DNA of 43,834 bases from Bacteroidales bacterium. GTDB taxonomy: Bacteria > Bacteroidota > Bacteroidia > Bacteroidales > Bacteroidaceae. The notes below the pieces were generated by a model that did no database searches, had not been told where the DNA came from, and saw nothing but the letters and a program-made list of their open reading frames with translations. The stretch spans positions 1 to 43,834 of the forward strand of contig JAGHUS010000029.1 of assembly GCA_018064685.1 (NCBI GenBank), read 5' to 3'. Every line of letters starts with the position of its first letter. Position 1 is the first letter of the stretch. Shown here piece by piece: positions 6,996-16,151 of this stretch. A program made the position numbers and the translations under genes.

Positions 6996-7946
6996 ATGAT
7001 AAAGCGTTTAAGCTACATATTATACACCCTGCTGCCTCTCCTGATGCTCGTCAGTTGTGCTGACGAGCCAGACGTGCAGTCCGACGACGACGTGGACTTC
7101 TGCGTCCGTGCCGTCTGGCACAACGGACTGGCGGATGGCAGCACCACTCGTGCCTTCACCGCCACCGACATCCTGGCCGAGGGCACCGGCGACATCGCCA
7201 TCAACTATGCCGATTATCCCTCTCTCATCGAGGTCACCTGCTCCGACGGCAACTACTTCACCCTCAGCAAGGGGGCATCCGTCTGCAGCAGTCATCTCGG
7301 CTACTGGTCCTACACCCCCAGCTACCTCTACAAGCAGAAGTACGTCATCCGTCACAAGCTCAGCTTCCATGCCACGGCGCAGATCGACGCCCCCACATAT
7401 TCCCCCCTCACCGACGAACTCTATGGTGAGTTCAGCTACGAAAACCTCTCAGATACTCACATGCTCTTCACTCTCCACCACACCAGAGCCCTCCTCCGCT
7501 TCACATTCCAGGTTGATTCACGTTACGACAAAGTGCGCTACATCCTCATTACCGGCATCAAGTTCAACGGCATCGACTGTCCCGTAGCAGCCAAGGTGCT
7601 CAAGGTATCTTCCTTATCTCCCGTAGCTTACTGCTACCTCGATCCCGACCAGGCAGACCTGACCGAGAAGACCAACACCATCGAGTGTACCTACAGCATC
7701 TACGACAAGGATGCCAATTTCGTCACCGAAGGCAACGTGGTGACCGAAGCCAGCATCGACGCCAACGCTCCCCACCTCACCCGGCAGGACGTCAAGGCAC
7801 GCAACACGTTCAAGCTGGCCATGGTGTTCAGCGGTTCCCCCGCTGCAATAACCGCCGGCTACTACTACGACCTCAAGGTCACCCTCAACCCCGACTACCT
7901 CTACGTCCTCTCGGACCACGACAACAATCACATGACAATCCAATAG
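6996..7946 (+). CDS. Fimbrillin-like lipoprotein (316 aa)
   Basis: This is a predicted lipoprotein of the Mfa2/FimB or accessory fimbrillin type. The signal peptide ends in LVS-C with Cys21, followed by an acidic spacer (DVQSDDDVDF). STTRAFTATD near residue 49 resembles a maturation site. The body alternates short beta-strand segments (FTLHHTRALLRFTFQV, YYYDLKVTLNPDYLYVL) as in fimbrillin domains, and the C-terminus lacks extra domains. It shares GC-rich codon use with the gene at 5579, 118 nt upstream, so the two probably arrived and act together. Whether it is an anchor, tip or stalk subunit cannot be told from sequence alone. Confidence 0.75.
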   Translation: MIKRLSYILYTLLPLLMLVSCADEPDVQSDDDVDFCVRAVWHNGLADGSTTRAFTATDILAEGTGDIAINYADYPSLIEVTCSDGNYFTLSKGASVCSSHLGYWSYTPSYLYKQKYVIRHKLSFHATAQIDAPTYSPLTDELYGEFSYENLSDTHMLFTLHHTRALLRFTFQVDSRYDKVRYILITGIKFNGIDCPVAAKVLKVSSLSPVAYCYLDPDQADLTEKTNTIECTYSIYDKDANFVTEGNVVTEASIDANAPHLTRQDVKARNTFKLAMVFSGSPAAITAGYYYDLKVTLNPDYLYVLSDHDNNHMTIQ

Positions 7947-7948
7947 CA

Positions 7949-8098
7949 TCATACTTCACCAATATATGACACACCATACAACGACATACAACAAATCAAG
8001 TAACCAATCCCTCCCTTTAGCTTTTGCCAACGGGCGAAAGGCAGAGGTTAGGAGGGTCTTCCTCTTCCTCATCATGATGGTGATGGGAGTGGGAAGTG
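7949..8098 (+). repeat. Direct repeat flanking yhcG-like gene, left copy
   Basis: This stretch matches 9290-9439 without any insertion or deletion: the offset is 1341 bp both at the ATG (7966/9307) and at ATGGGAG (8083/9424). It covers the upstream sequence and signal-peptide codons of the 9307 giant gene. Both copies can form a hairpin between CCTCC and GGAGG, with CTTTTGCC opposite GGGCGAAA. Confidence 0.85.
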
Positions 8099-8112
8099 TC
8101 GTATGTTTGTAA
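7966..8112 (+). pseudogene. Truncated copy of the giant gene's signal peptide (48 aa)
   Basis: The 48-codon frame begins MTHHTTTYNK and contains LAFANGRKAEVRR and MGVG. It aligns residue by residue with the N-terminus of the 2271-aa protein at 9307 (MTHQTTTYNN, LAFAAGRNAEVRR, MGVGNAWA). It departs from that sequence at the cleavage site and stops after VVCL. Nothing of the mature protein is left. The remnant overlaps the 5' sequence of the yhcG-like gene. Confidence 0.8.
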
Positions 8113-8126
8113 ATATAAGAAGAACA

Positions 8127-9284
8127 ATGGCAAACGAGATGATTAACATATCAGCAGAAGAACAACAGTTCGAGGTGGTTCGCGGAATCATTGACCTCCA
8201 CCGTGGCAGAGCAGCCAAGGCGGTCAATGAAGAAGCACTCCTCACCTATTGGCATGTAGGCTGCTATATATCCCACAAGTTAAAGACAAACGAGTGGGGA
8301 GCACAGGTTGTGACCAAACTTGCAGAATATCTCGCCGTGAAAGACCCAACTCTCAAGGGCTACCGCCGCAGAAATCTGTACAACATGGTATTGTTCTACG
8401 ATTCTTACTCGTCGCCAGAATTCCATGCCTTATTACAGAGAATAGGACAGACAGAGGCTATAGCGCTTCCTGCAGAACGGAAGAAGATGCTTACAGCAAT
8501 TGTGCAGAACGATTCTGCACAAATGGAAAACGCAAAAATAACAACCGTGCAGAACGATTCTGCACAAATGCCGAAAATCCTATCACTGACCATCATCTCA
8601 AATCATCTTGAGATCCTCAGCAGGAAGAAGAATCCTGAAGAAAGACTCTTTTATATACTTTACACCTATCGTGAGAGATTAAAATACAAGGAGTTGTGCA
8701 GATGCATAGACAACGACACGTTCGGCACATTGATGTCATCCGATGGCAACAACATGTCCGATGCACTGAAACAAACCTATCCGGAATCTCCATTGCTACT
8801 GCGAGACACCGTGTATATCGACCTACTTGGACTTCCACAGAAATTCAAGGAATCAAAGCTGCGCAAGGCAATGGTAGAGCAGATGAAGACATTCATCCTT
8901 GAACTGGGAAAAGATTTCCTCTTCATGGAAGATGAATACAGACTCACAGTAGGCAGTGCAACATTCAAAAGCGACCTGCTTTTCTATCACAGAGGACTAC
9001 AATGCTTAGTCGCTGTGGAGTTGAAAACAGGAAAGTTCCATCCCAAGGACTTGGGGCAGCTCGAATTCTATCTTGAGGCATTAGACCGGGATGTAAAACG
9101 TTCAAACGAGAATCCTTCAATTGGAATTCTTCTATGCAGCGAAGCCGACTCTCTTCAAGTAGAATACGCACTAAGCCGCTCAATGAGCCCAACAATGGTA
9201 GCAGAATACAAAAGGCACCTTATTCCAAAGGAAGTTCTGCAAACCCAAATGGAAGAATTTGCCAGAATAGCATTAAAGAAGTAA
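8127..9284 (+). CDS. YhcG/DUF1016-type PD-(D/E)xK nuclease-domain protein
   Basis: This 385-aa protein has the layout of the YhcG family. The DUF1016 N-terminal part (about residues 1-140) includes LLTYWHVGCYISHKL and GYRRRNLYNM. The C-terminal PD-(D/E)xK fold has Asp283 in FKSDLLFYH and Glu298-x-Lys300 in VAVELKTGKF, followed by the conserved LGQLEFYLEALD. Such proteins are predicted DNA endonucleases often found near restriction or mobile genes; their exact role is unproven. The ATG at 8127 is preferred to 8103 because a purine-rich stretch precedes it and 8103 lies within the remnant ORF. A 45-bp tandem duplication encodes VQNDSAQM twice near residues 126-148. The gene lies between two direct repeats of the next gene's start and is AT-richer than its left neighbours. 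Confidence 0.85.
   Translation: MANEMINISAEEQQFEVVRGIIDLHRGRAAKAVNEEALLTYWHVGCYISHKLKTNEWGAQVVTKLAEYLAVKDPTLKGYRRRNLYNMVLFYDSYSSPEFHALLQRIGQTEAIALPAERKKMLTAIVQNDSAQMENAKITTVQNDSAQMPKILSLTIISNHLEILSRKKNPEERLFYILYTYRERLKYKELCRCIDNDTFGTLMSSDGNNMSDALKQTYPESPLLLRDTVYIDLLGLPQKFKESKLRKAMVEQMKTFILELGKDFLFMEDEYRLTVGSATFKSDLLFYHRGLQCLVAVELKTGKFHPKDLGQLEFYLEALDRDVKRSNENPSIGILLCSEADSLQVEYALSRSMSPTMVAEYKRHLIPKEVLQTQMEEFARIALKK
8500..8522. repeat. Palindrome inside yhcG-like gene, copy 1
   Basis: Arms of 10 bp (TTGTGCAGAA and TTCTGCACAA) surround the loop CGA, in frame within the coding sequence. A second copy of the inner 19 bp starts 45 bp downstream. Confidence 0.8.
8547..8565. repeat. Palindrome inside yhcG-like gene, copy 2
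   Basis: GTGCAGAA, loop CGA, TTCTGCAC, identical to the core of copy 1. Both encode VQNDSAQ. The start (TGTGC, purine, GA, purine, CG, purine, TT) resembles the palindrome within the transposase gene at 17831-17851. Confidence 0.8.
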
Positions 9285-9289
9285 AACAT

Positions 9290-9439
9290 ACATACCTCAA
9301 AAATACATGACACACCAAACAACGACATACAACAACTCAGGTAATCGATTCCTCCTTTTAGCTTTTGCCGCAGGGCGAAATGCAGAGGTTAGGAGGATCT
9401 TTTTCTTCCTCCTCATGACGGTAATGGGAGTGGGAAATG
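9290..9439 (+). repeat. Direct repeat flanking yhcG-like gene, right copy
   Basis: Partner of 7949-8098. It starts in the last few bases after the yhcG-like stop and runs through the signal-peptide codons of the 9307 gene. Homologous exchange between the two copies would delete 1341 bp, remove the yhcG-like gene and leave the giant gene intact. Confidence 0.85.
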
Positions 9440-12400
9440 CGTGGGCAGACACGTGGAACGGAACAACCAAGCACACCACCCTTGCAGCAGCAGGCATCGA
9501 TGGTGCAGGTACGGAAGGGGATCCGTATCTCATTACCAATGCTAATCAGTTTGTTGCTTTCGGTGCGTTGCCAAATAGTAGTGACACTAAATACTGGAAG
9601 TTGACCGCCGATATCGACCTTGGTGGCAACGAATGGCCATATCTAGGAAACAATGCCAAGACCTTCAAGGGACACTTTGATGGTCAGAACCACACGGTCA
9701 GCAACTATACCATCACCCCTGTCAGCACCAAGGCGAATGGTCTCTTTGGTACCATTCAGGGTAGCAGTGCCACTAACCGTGCTGAAATCAAGAACCTGAA
9801 GATTGATGATGTCACCATTACGACAACAGAGAATCTCGGTTCCACTACGCATATCGGTGCCTTGGTTGGTAATGCCAGCAAGTATGTTGACTTCAAGAAT
9901 GTCCAGATTGTGGATGCTAACAGCAACGGCAAGACCGTCAACATCACCCTTGATAACCTTACCGGCAACTGTAATATCGGTGGTCTCATTGGTTCGCTCC
10001 AACAGTACTCCACCATGGAAGACTGTACCGTCAACAATCCTGTAATCCTTGTTCAGGGTGAAGGAGCAGTTGCAGGTACATGTTATATCGGTGGAGCAAT
10101 CGGTTACGTCACTGGTGCCAGTGCTACTGAAGTGACTAAAATTGACAAGCCTACATCTGGTTCCACTAATGGTCTTACCGTCAACAATCCTACCGTTACT
10201 GTCCACAAGATATTAAGTTCCTGGTACATCAGTACAGCTATCGGACGTATCAACAACTACTCTGATGTCAACTACATTACCGTTGCCAACCCTACACTTA
10301 TATACAAGGCTGTTGGCAGCCCTAACAACGGATTGTATCTCGGTACCCTCACTGGCAATATTCAGGGAAATGGCGGAAGCGCTACCGCTACTCCTATCTC
10401 TACACCTGTAAAGAATATCAGCATAACAGGAACATCACAGATAACCATTGGCACAGGCTCGGAGGAAATCAAGAATGTCAGGGCGGGTGTCGTAGGTCTG
10501 ATCAATACCAATGTTGACATTGCCACTTGGAACGTGGCAACATCAAATATCACAGTCAATGGTAGCCTCACCACTTCAGCGGACTACTTCGGTGGTGTGA
10601 TAGGTAATGTGACGAGTAATGAATCTGCTGCAAGTACCGATGAACAGACAGCGATAGATGGTGTAACATTAGGAAGCAGCACCATCACTGTAACAGGCAA
10701 TGTCGTAAAGGATTCGTACATCGGTAGTATCTTCGGACGTATAGAAGGAAATGCAGGTAAAGCCACCGCCAAACCTAAGCGCACAGTAGTAAAAGATATT
10801 ACTACCACAGGCATAACAAAAGTTGTATTTGGTTCAAGCCTAAGCCCTGTCTCTGTAGCAAATGCAAGATCTGGTGCAATAGGTTTCTTAGGTGTCAACG
10901 CAGAAATGACGGGTTGTACCATTGCTAACACTCAGATAGAGCTAAACGGCACACTTGATATAGGCTCCAGTTATCTCGGTGGTGTCGTTGCTCACGTACA
11001 GAGCTCTAACACTGCGTTTGCTGGTGTTGCAGAAAACGGCATTGCTACCAAGGTAGATGATATAACCGTTACAAGCAGTACCGTCAATGTTACAGGCAAT
11101 GTTAGTGGTAGCTCAGGAAAGGAGTCGAATGTAGGTAGTGCCTTCGGTCGTTTGGACGGTAACGTTGGCAATGCGACAGTAGCACCTCAACATGTTCTTG
11201 CGAGCAATATCACCGCTGGCACAATGACTGTAACATTTGGAACAAACGAAACATCTGTGGATGTTGCTGCTGTCAAGGCTGGTCTCGTGGGCTATGCCTT
11301 GAATTATGTTACTGTTGATACTTGGAATATCACAACATCTAACGTTACTTTGAACGGTACTATTGCTACTACCGGTGGCTATCTCGGTGGCGTAATAGGT
11401 CAGGTTTCGAGTGCGCAATCTGTTGTTTCGGGTACAGACTTTACGAACATTTCCACTGTAACATTGGGAACCAGTACCGTATCCGTTACAGGTAATATAA
11501 CAAAAGATTCGCATATCGGCAGCCTCTTCGGACGTGTTGAGGGCACTGCAGGTAATGCTACCAACTATCCTAAGCGCACTACCGTGACAGGCGTTACGAC
11601 CACTGGCATTACAAAGGTTGTCTTTGGATCGAACTCAAACAACGTAAATGTTGCAGGTGTAAGAGCTGGCGCTATAGGCTCCGCAGCTACCAACGCAGAG
11701 ATTACTCACAGTACCCTTGCTGACACTCAGATAGAGTTGAACGGTAATTTCGTTACAAGCGCCGGCTACCTCGGTGGTATCGTAGGTCAGGTTCTAAGTT
11801 CGACCACTGCATTCCCTGGAATCTTACAAGATGCGATTGGCACCAAGATAGATGATATAACCGTCAAGAACAGTAACGTCAATGTTACTGGCAACGTTGG
11901 AGTGCAATTGTTTGCTGGCGGTGGCTTCGGACGTTTTGATGGTGCGACCTCAACAACAGTTGCTTGGCAGGCTACGGAAGTTACTAACATTAAGTTCAAG
12001 AATAGTGGTAATGGTACATCAAGTGTCACCATCGGCACCAACAACACCAATACCATCAACTATGTCAGAACAGGTGTTGCTGGCATGGCATACTTGAATG
12101 TTAAGGTTGATGACTGGGATATTGAGAAAGCCAGCATCGAGATAAACGGCAAGTTGCAGACAACAGCCAGCAATATCGGTGGCTGTATAGGTACCTTACA
12201 GACTAATAACGATGGTCCTGTAGATATAACCAATGTAAAAATAACTGTAAGCGATGTCATTGCCATCAATGGTGACGTAGATACAAAGGAGCAATATATC
12301 GGTGGCGCCTTCGGTCGTATGGATCAAAATAATGGTAATAGTAATAACCAAGCTCCAACGGCATCAAATATCAACATTACTGGTCTCGACATGTCCTTTG

Positions 12401-15400
12401 CAGGTGACTTCAAGCAGCATGTCTATGCCGGTGGTATCGTTGGTTATCTGGTTTCAGTAAACAAAACCCTCAGTGATGCATCATCTGTTATCAACTGCTC
12501 TGCCAGCGGACAGATTCGTTCCAGCGCAAGCAAGACCTTCGTGCAGGACAAGACATACGCCTTTGGTGGTATCGTGGGTTACAACAACCAGAACGCTACG
12601 ACCAACCAATCTATTATAAAGCAGTGTATCTCAGAGGTGGACATCAACCTCGGTGGATATACTCCTTCTACACTTGCTGCAGGTCTGAGCAACCTCAACA
12701 AGAACGGTTTCGCCGTAGGTGGTGTGATAGGTCGTCTCGACAACCCATCACTCCTGCCAGAGCATCTTTACTATTCAGGTAAAATCTACGCACCTTTCGC
12801 TGTAGTAGGTCCTATCATCGGTACGTTCCAGAAAAGTCTTGCCAGCAGTGCGGCATACATCTATGAAGACTACTCTGGCGAGTATGCAGCTCCTACACTT
12901 TCTGCACAGGAGTGGGAGAAGGCAAACACATGGTACTACAACGACTATAAACTTGGTCTGTCAAATGCAGTTATAAAACAAACTGCCAGAACCAAGAACT
13001 ATACCGACCCTACAACAACCATTGATGGTGTGGAGTACCTAACTGTCACAGACGCAACATTCCAAAACAGCAATGTTATCAACGGTGCTAAGATATCCAG
13101 AACAGTACTCCGTTATACCGCCAACAACAAGGATGTAGATATGGGTATCTTCCCAAACTGGACGACAAACTCAGTCACATACCCTGAATACTACATGTAC
13201 TACATGCAGGGTGTGAACCGTGGTGTATATCAGCCAAACGTAGAGTACGCAAAGGAACTCATAAAAAAGCAGCTGATGGTGTTGCCCAAAATTAATACCG
13301 AGCAATCAGGAGATGATTATACCTTCACAATTTCTGTAGGAGATGTTGAGGACGATACTGATTTCACGGTATCATACCAATGGTATCAGAATGATGGCAC
13401 AACTGCTATTGGTGGTGCCACATCTAATAGCATCACCCTTACTGAAGATGTAATGGATTCATACGGAGATGCTATATATTGTAAGATTACAGTCAGCGGT
13501 ACTAACTTTACCCAAGATGTTTTCTATACCCTCAGAGGTTCAATTGCTATTGTTGTCTTTGTTGATGGTGCAAACGGCATAGACAATAATCAAGGTTCAA
13601 CTGCACGTGGCTGGACACCGGAGACAGCAGTCAAAACTATCAACCATGCCAACAGTCTGCTGAAGAGTGAAGCCGACGGCGGAAAAAGAGAAAAAAACAT
13701 CATTGTGGTGATAGGAACACTGAACAGTAATGGTGATTTCCGAAGCGATGGTAAGAACCCTGCCACCATTACTGGCAAGTATGACGGCAAGGACTATATG
13801 GGCATAATAAAGATCAAGCAGATTAATCCGGATGGAGGTGAGAATGTACTGAACCCTATCAATCCAGAAACAGGAGTAAAAGGCAGCAACTGCTATGTGC
13901 AGGCTGACACCAAGTTTGAGTATCTCACATTCCAAGCAAATGACAATGGTGCTGGTAACAACTTCATAGAATGCCACGGCAATGACGTATGGTTTGGCAA
14001 AGGATTGGTGATGACTAATTTTGCTAATCTGAGCAAGAATCACGGTAACCTGGAAGCCGCACAGAATACTCCCGAATTGACAATCGTACTGACTGCTACA
14101 AACCTTAACGAGGCAACTATTCAGAAATACACCAACAGAACAAAGCCCCAGGTGGTAACATTTGAATCAGGCCGCTACGGACGTATTATGGGTGGTCGTT
14201 ATACAAATGGTTTCTTCGCGAAACCAGAAAACACAAGCCATACCATCCTTGGTTCTGCAGAGCATCCTATATGGGCTGTAGTTAATGTTGATATTGAAAA
14301 AAATAGCCCTAACGAAGGAACTATCAACCGTAAGGAAGCCCCCAATACAGGTACTGTAACGAATGCTTTTACCTGCGACATCAACTGTATCATTGCAGGA
14401 CTTACAGATGGTACAATGTATGGTGACTACGAGATCAATGTGCATGGAGGCAGAATATGTTACATAGTAGGTGGCAATCAAGGCAACCCTGTGCCTAATG
14501 GTTCCAAGACCTTCACCCAGCCTGGTGGAAAGTCTGGCGATTGGGGACAGTGGCCAAATTCATCTTATTTAGGACGTACTGTTATTAATGTGGAGCAGGA
14601 TGACGAGCTCAAAGACATCGTTATAGACAATCTTTACGCCGGTGGCTTGGGACGTGAGGCAAACGGTGATGCCGCTACCTCTATCGTAGATATGTATATG
14701 TATGGTCACACCGAAATCAACATGAAGAGTGGCACCATTACCGGCAATATTTATGGCGGTGGTGCCGGTGGTGTCATTGGTCTTAACCCTTGGGATATGC
14801 ATGTGCCTTACGCCACGACAGACGATGATAATGCCACGAATGCAGTAATGAATGGTGTGCAGTATGGTGAGTGGGGACCAAAGAAAGCAGGTTCTCCATT
14901 GGCTAATGTGACATTACACGATTCGGATGATAATGGCGGCTATATCACAAATCAGCTTAACTTAGGTGAGTCATATACTACACTGAATATCTCTGGCGGC
15001 ACAATTAATGGTAGTGTCTATGGCGGTGGATGCGGATACGTGTCTAACATGCCAGCACAGGTTGTTATGCAGGGCGTTGGCTCTGTCTTCGGAACTTCAA
15101 ATGTCAATATCTCGGGCGGAACAATCCATGGCTCCGTATATGGTGGTAGTGAAGGAAGCGACAAGTACTATGGCGCTACGAATAAGTACAACCAGACTAT
15201 TAACCACATCGCCGAGATGAATGGCACGGTTAATATGACTATCACTTGTGATGACCCAATAGCTCCTCCAACCATCGATGGTAGCATTTATGGCGCAGGA
15301 AAGGGTATTGCATATGGCTATAACTCAACTACAAAAAAGAACGAAGAATACCTCGGCATCGCTACTGCAGGTAACACCGACCTTGGCGACAGGTACAAAA

Positions 15401-16122
15401 CTGACATAAACATCACCATCGAAATGCCAGAGAGCATAGAATTCCCTAACGACATTTATGGTGGAGGTGCTCTTGGTAAAGTGGATGGTAATACCAATAT
15501 CGTCCTGAAGCGTGGTAAGTTCACAGGCAGCATCTATGGCGGTGGCTACGGAGAATTGCAACACCTTGACAAGGCGATGGTAACGGGAACTACGAATATC
15601 TATACGGGTGCTATCGATCCCTCCGATGTTAACACAGAACATCCTGTCAGCATACTCCCTGTTGATAGCAGGATTCCTGCAATCTATGGTGGTGGCAACA
15701 TGGCGCAGGTAACAGGTAACACCTACATCAATCTGTGGCATGGCAACATCACTGCCGATGTCTTTGGCGGAGGTAAGGGCTTGACACAATCGCAGAGCGG
15801 TAGTTTTACAGACTACGGAAAGGTAACAGGTAACACCCGCGTGCTCTACAATAACACCACCAAGGACAACAAACTTACCGGCAACATTTACGGCGGTGGC
15901 GCCCTCGGTGCAGTGGTGGGTACTGGTATAGGCCAAGACAAAGGCACCACGGTAGTCATCAAGGCTGGCGAAGTGGCTGGCGACGTCTTCGGTGGCGGCA
16001 AGGGTGAGGAAGGTTCCGAGAAAGCCAAGGTAACCGGCAACACCAACGTCATCGTGGATAGTACTTGGGGTGATCCGGAACCAACTCCAGAACCGGAGCC
16101 AGAACCGGAGCCACAGCCATAA
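9307..16122 (+). CDS. Giant secreted protein, GLUG-like and YGGG repeats (2271 aa)
   Basis: This is a predicted surface or secreted protein. The signal peptide ends after GVGNAWA (residue 47); its colinear copy at 7966 supports this start. Residues about 100-1200 carry GLUG-like repeats (GHFDGQNHTVSNYTI, NGLFGTI, IGALVG). Within them a superrepeat of 265 codons is visible: TTGITKVVFGS recurs with an offset of exactly 795 bp (10810 and 11605). Near residue 1416, VFVDGANGIDNNQGST and PETAVKTIN resemble the start of a DUF1565/pectate-lyase type beta-helix. From about residue 1810, YGGG repeats occur (NIYGGGA, VYGGGCG, IYGGGALGKVDGNT). The protein ends in a Pro-Glu tail (PEPTPEPEPEPEPQP) and has no C-terminal sorting domain. 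The likely fold is a long right-handed beta-helix with an adhesive or structural role. Substrate or partner is unknown. Confidence 0.85.
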   Translation: MTHQTTTYNNSGNRFLLLAFAAGRNAEVRRIFFFLLMTVMGVGNAWADTWNGTTKHTTLAAAGIDGAGTEGDPYLITNANQFVAFGALPNSSDTKYWKLTADIDLGGNEWPYLGNNAKTFKGHFDGQNHTVSNYTITPVSTKANGLFGTIQGSSATNRAEIKNLKIDDVTITTTENLGSTTHIGALVGNASKYVDFKNVQIVDANSNGKTVNITLDNLTGNCNIGGLIGSLQQYSTMEDCTVNNPVILVQGEGAVAGTCYIGGAIGYVTGASATEVTKIDKPTSGSTNGLTVNNPTVTVHKILSSWYISTAIGRINNYSDVNYITVANPTLIYKAVGSPNNGLYLGTLTGNIQGNGGSATATPISTPVKNISITGTSQITIGTGSEEIKNVRAGVVGLINTNVDIATWNVATSNITVNGSLTTSADYFGGVIGNVTSNESAASTDEQTAIDGVTLGSSTITVTGNVVKDSYIGSIFGRIEGNAGKATAKPKRTVVKDITTTGITKVVFGSSLSPVSVANARSGAIGFLGVNAEMTGCTIANTQIELNGTLDIGSSYLGGVVAHVQSSNTAFAGVAENGIATKVDDITVTSSTVNVTGNVSGSSGKESNVGSAFGRLDGNVGNATVAPQHVLASNITAGTMTVTFGTNETSVDVAAVKAGLVGYALNYVTVDTWNITTSNVTLNGTIATTGGYLGGVIGQVSSAQSVVSGTDFTNISTVTLGTSTVSVTGNITKDSHIGSLFGRVEGTAGNATNYPKRTTVTGVTTTGITKVVFGSNSNNVNVAGVRAGAIGSAATNAEITHSTLADTQIELNGNFVTSAGYLGGIVGQVLSSTTAFPGILQDAIGTKIDDITVKNSNVNVTGNVGVQLFAGGGFGRFDGATSTTVAWQATEVTNIKFKNSGNGTSSVTIGTNNTNTINYVRTGVAGMAYLNVKVDDWDIEKASIEINGKLQTTASNIGGCIGTLQTNNDGPVDITNVKITVSDVIAINGDVDTKEQYIGGAFGRMDQNNGNSNNQAPTASNINITGLDMSFAGDFKQHVYAGGIVGYLVSVNKTLSDASSVINCSASGQIRSSASKTFVQDKTYAFGGIVGYNNQNATTNQSIIKQCISEVDINLGGYTPSTLAAGLSNLNKNGFAVGGVIGRLDNPSLLPEHLYYSGKIYAPFAVVGPIIGTFQKSLASSAAYIYEDYSGEYAAPTLSAQEWEKANTWYYNDYKLGLSNAVIKQTARTKNYTDPTTTIDGVEYLTVTDATFQNSNVINGAKISRTVLRYTANNKDVDMGIFPNWTTNSVTYPEYYMYYMQGVNRGVYQPNVEYAKELIKKQLMVLPKINTEQSGDDYTFTISVGDVEDDTDFTVSYQWYQNDGTTAIGGATSNSITLTEDVMDSYGDAIYCKITVSGTNFTQDVFYTLRGSIAIVVFVDGANGIDNNQGSTARGWTPETAVKTINHANSLLKSEADGGKREKNIIVVIGTLNSNGDFRSDGKNPATITGKYDGKDYMGIIKIKQINPDGGENVLNPINPETGVKGSNCYVQADTKFEYLTFQANDNGAGNNFIECHGNDVWFGKGLVMTNFANLSKNHGNLEAAQNTPELTIVLTATNLNEATIQKYTNRTKPQVVTFESGRYGRIMGGRYTNGFFAKPENTSHTILGSAEHPIWAVVNVDIEKNSPNEGTINRKEAPNTGTVTNAFTCDINCIIAGLTDGTMYGDYEINVHGGRICYIVGGNQGNPVPNGSKTFTQPGGKSGDWGQWPNSSYLGRTVINVEQDDELKDIVIDNLYAGGLGREANGDAATSIVDMYMYGHTEINMKSGTITGNIYGGGAGGVIGLNPWDMHVPYATTDDDNATNAVMNGVQYGEWGPKKAGSPLANVTLHDSDDNGGYITNQLNLGESYTTLNISGGTINGSVYGGGCGYVSNMPAQVVMQGVGSVFGTSNVNISGGTIHGSVYGGSEGSDKYYGATNKYNQTINHIAEMNGTVNMTITCDDPIAPPTIDGSIYGAGKGIAYGYNSTTKKNEEYLGIATAGNTDLGDRYKTDINITIEMPESIEFPNDIYGGGALGKVDGNTNIVLKRGKFTGSIYGGGYGELQHLDKAMVTGTTNIYTGAIDPSDVNTEHPVSILPVDSRIPAIYGGGNMAQVTGNTYINLWHGNITADVFGGGKGLTQSQSGSFTDYGKVTGNTRVLYNNTTKDNKLTGNIYGGGALGAVVGTGIGQDKGTTVVIKAGEVAGDVFGGGKGEEGSEKAKVTGNTNVIVDSTWGDPEPTPEPEPEPEPQP

Positions 16123-16151
16123 ATAATCATACACAAAATAGTTAACAGAAT

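Noticed and set aside
8103..8126. Start of the yhcG-like gene at 8103
   Set aside because: That ATG lies within the tail of the truncated signal-peptide ORF; the ATG at 8127 has a purine-rich stretch before it and gives an N-terminus typical of the family.
15325..16134. Long antisense ORFs in the giant genes (for example here and 21009-22223, - strand)
   Set aside because: They mirror the repetitive, stop-poor composition of the sense genes, have irregular residue composition and no recognisable domains, and have no upstream start signals.
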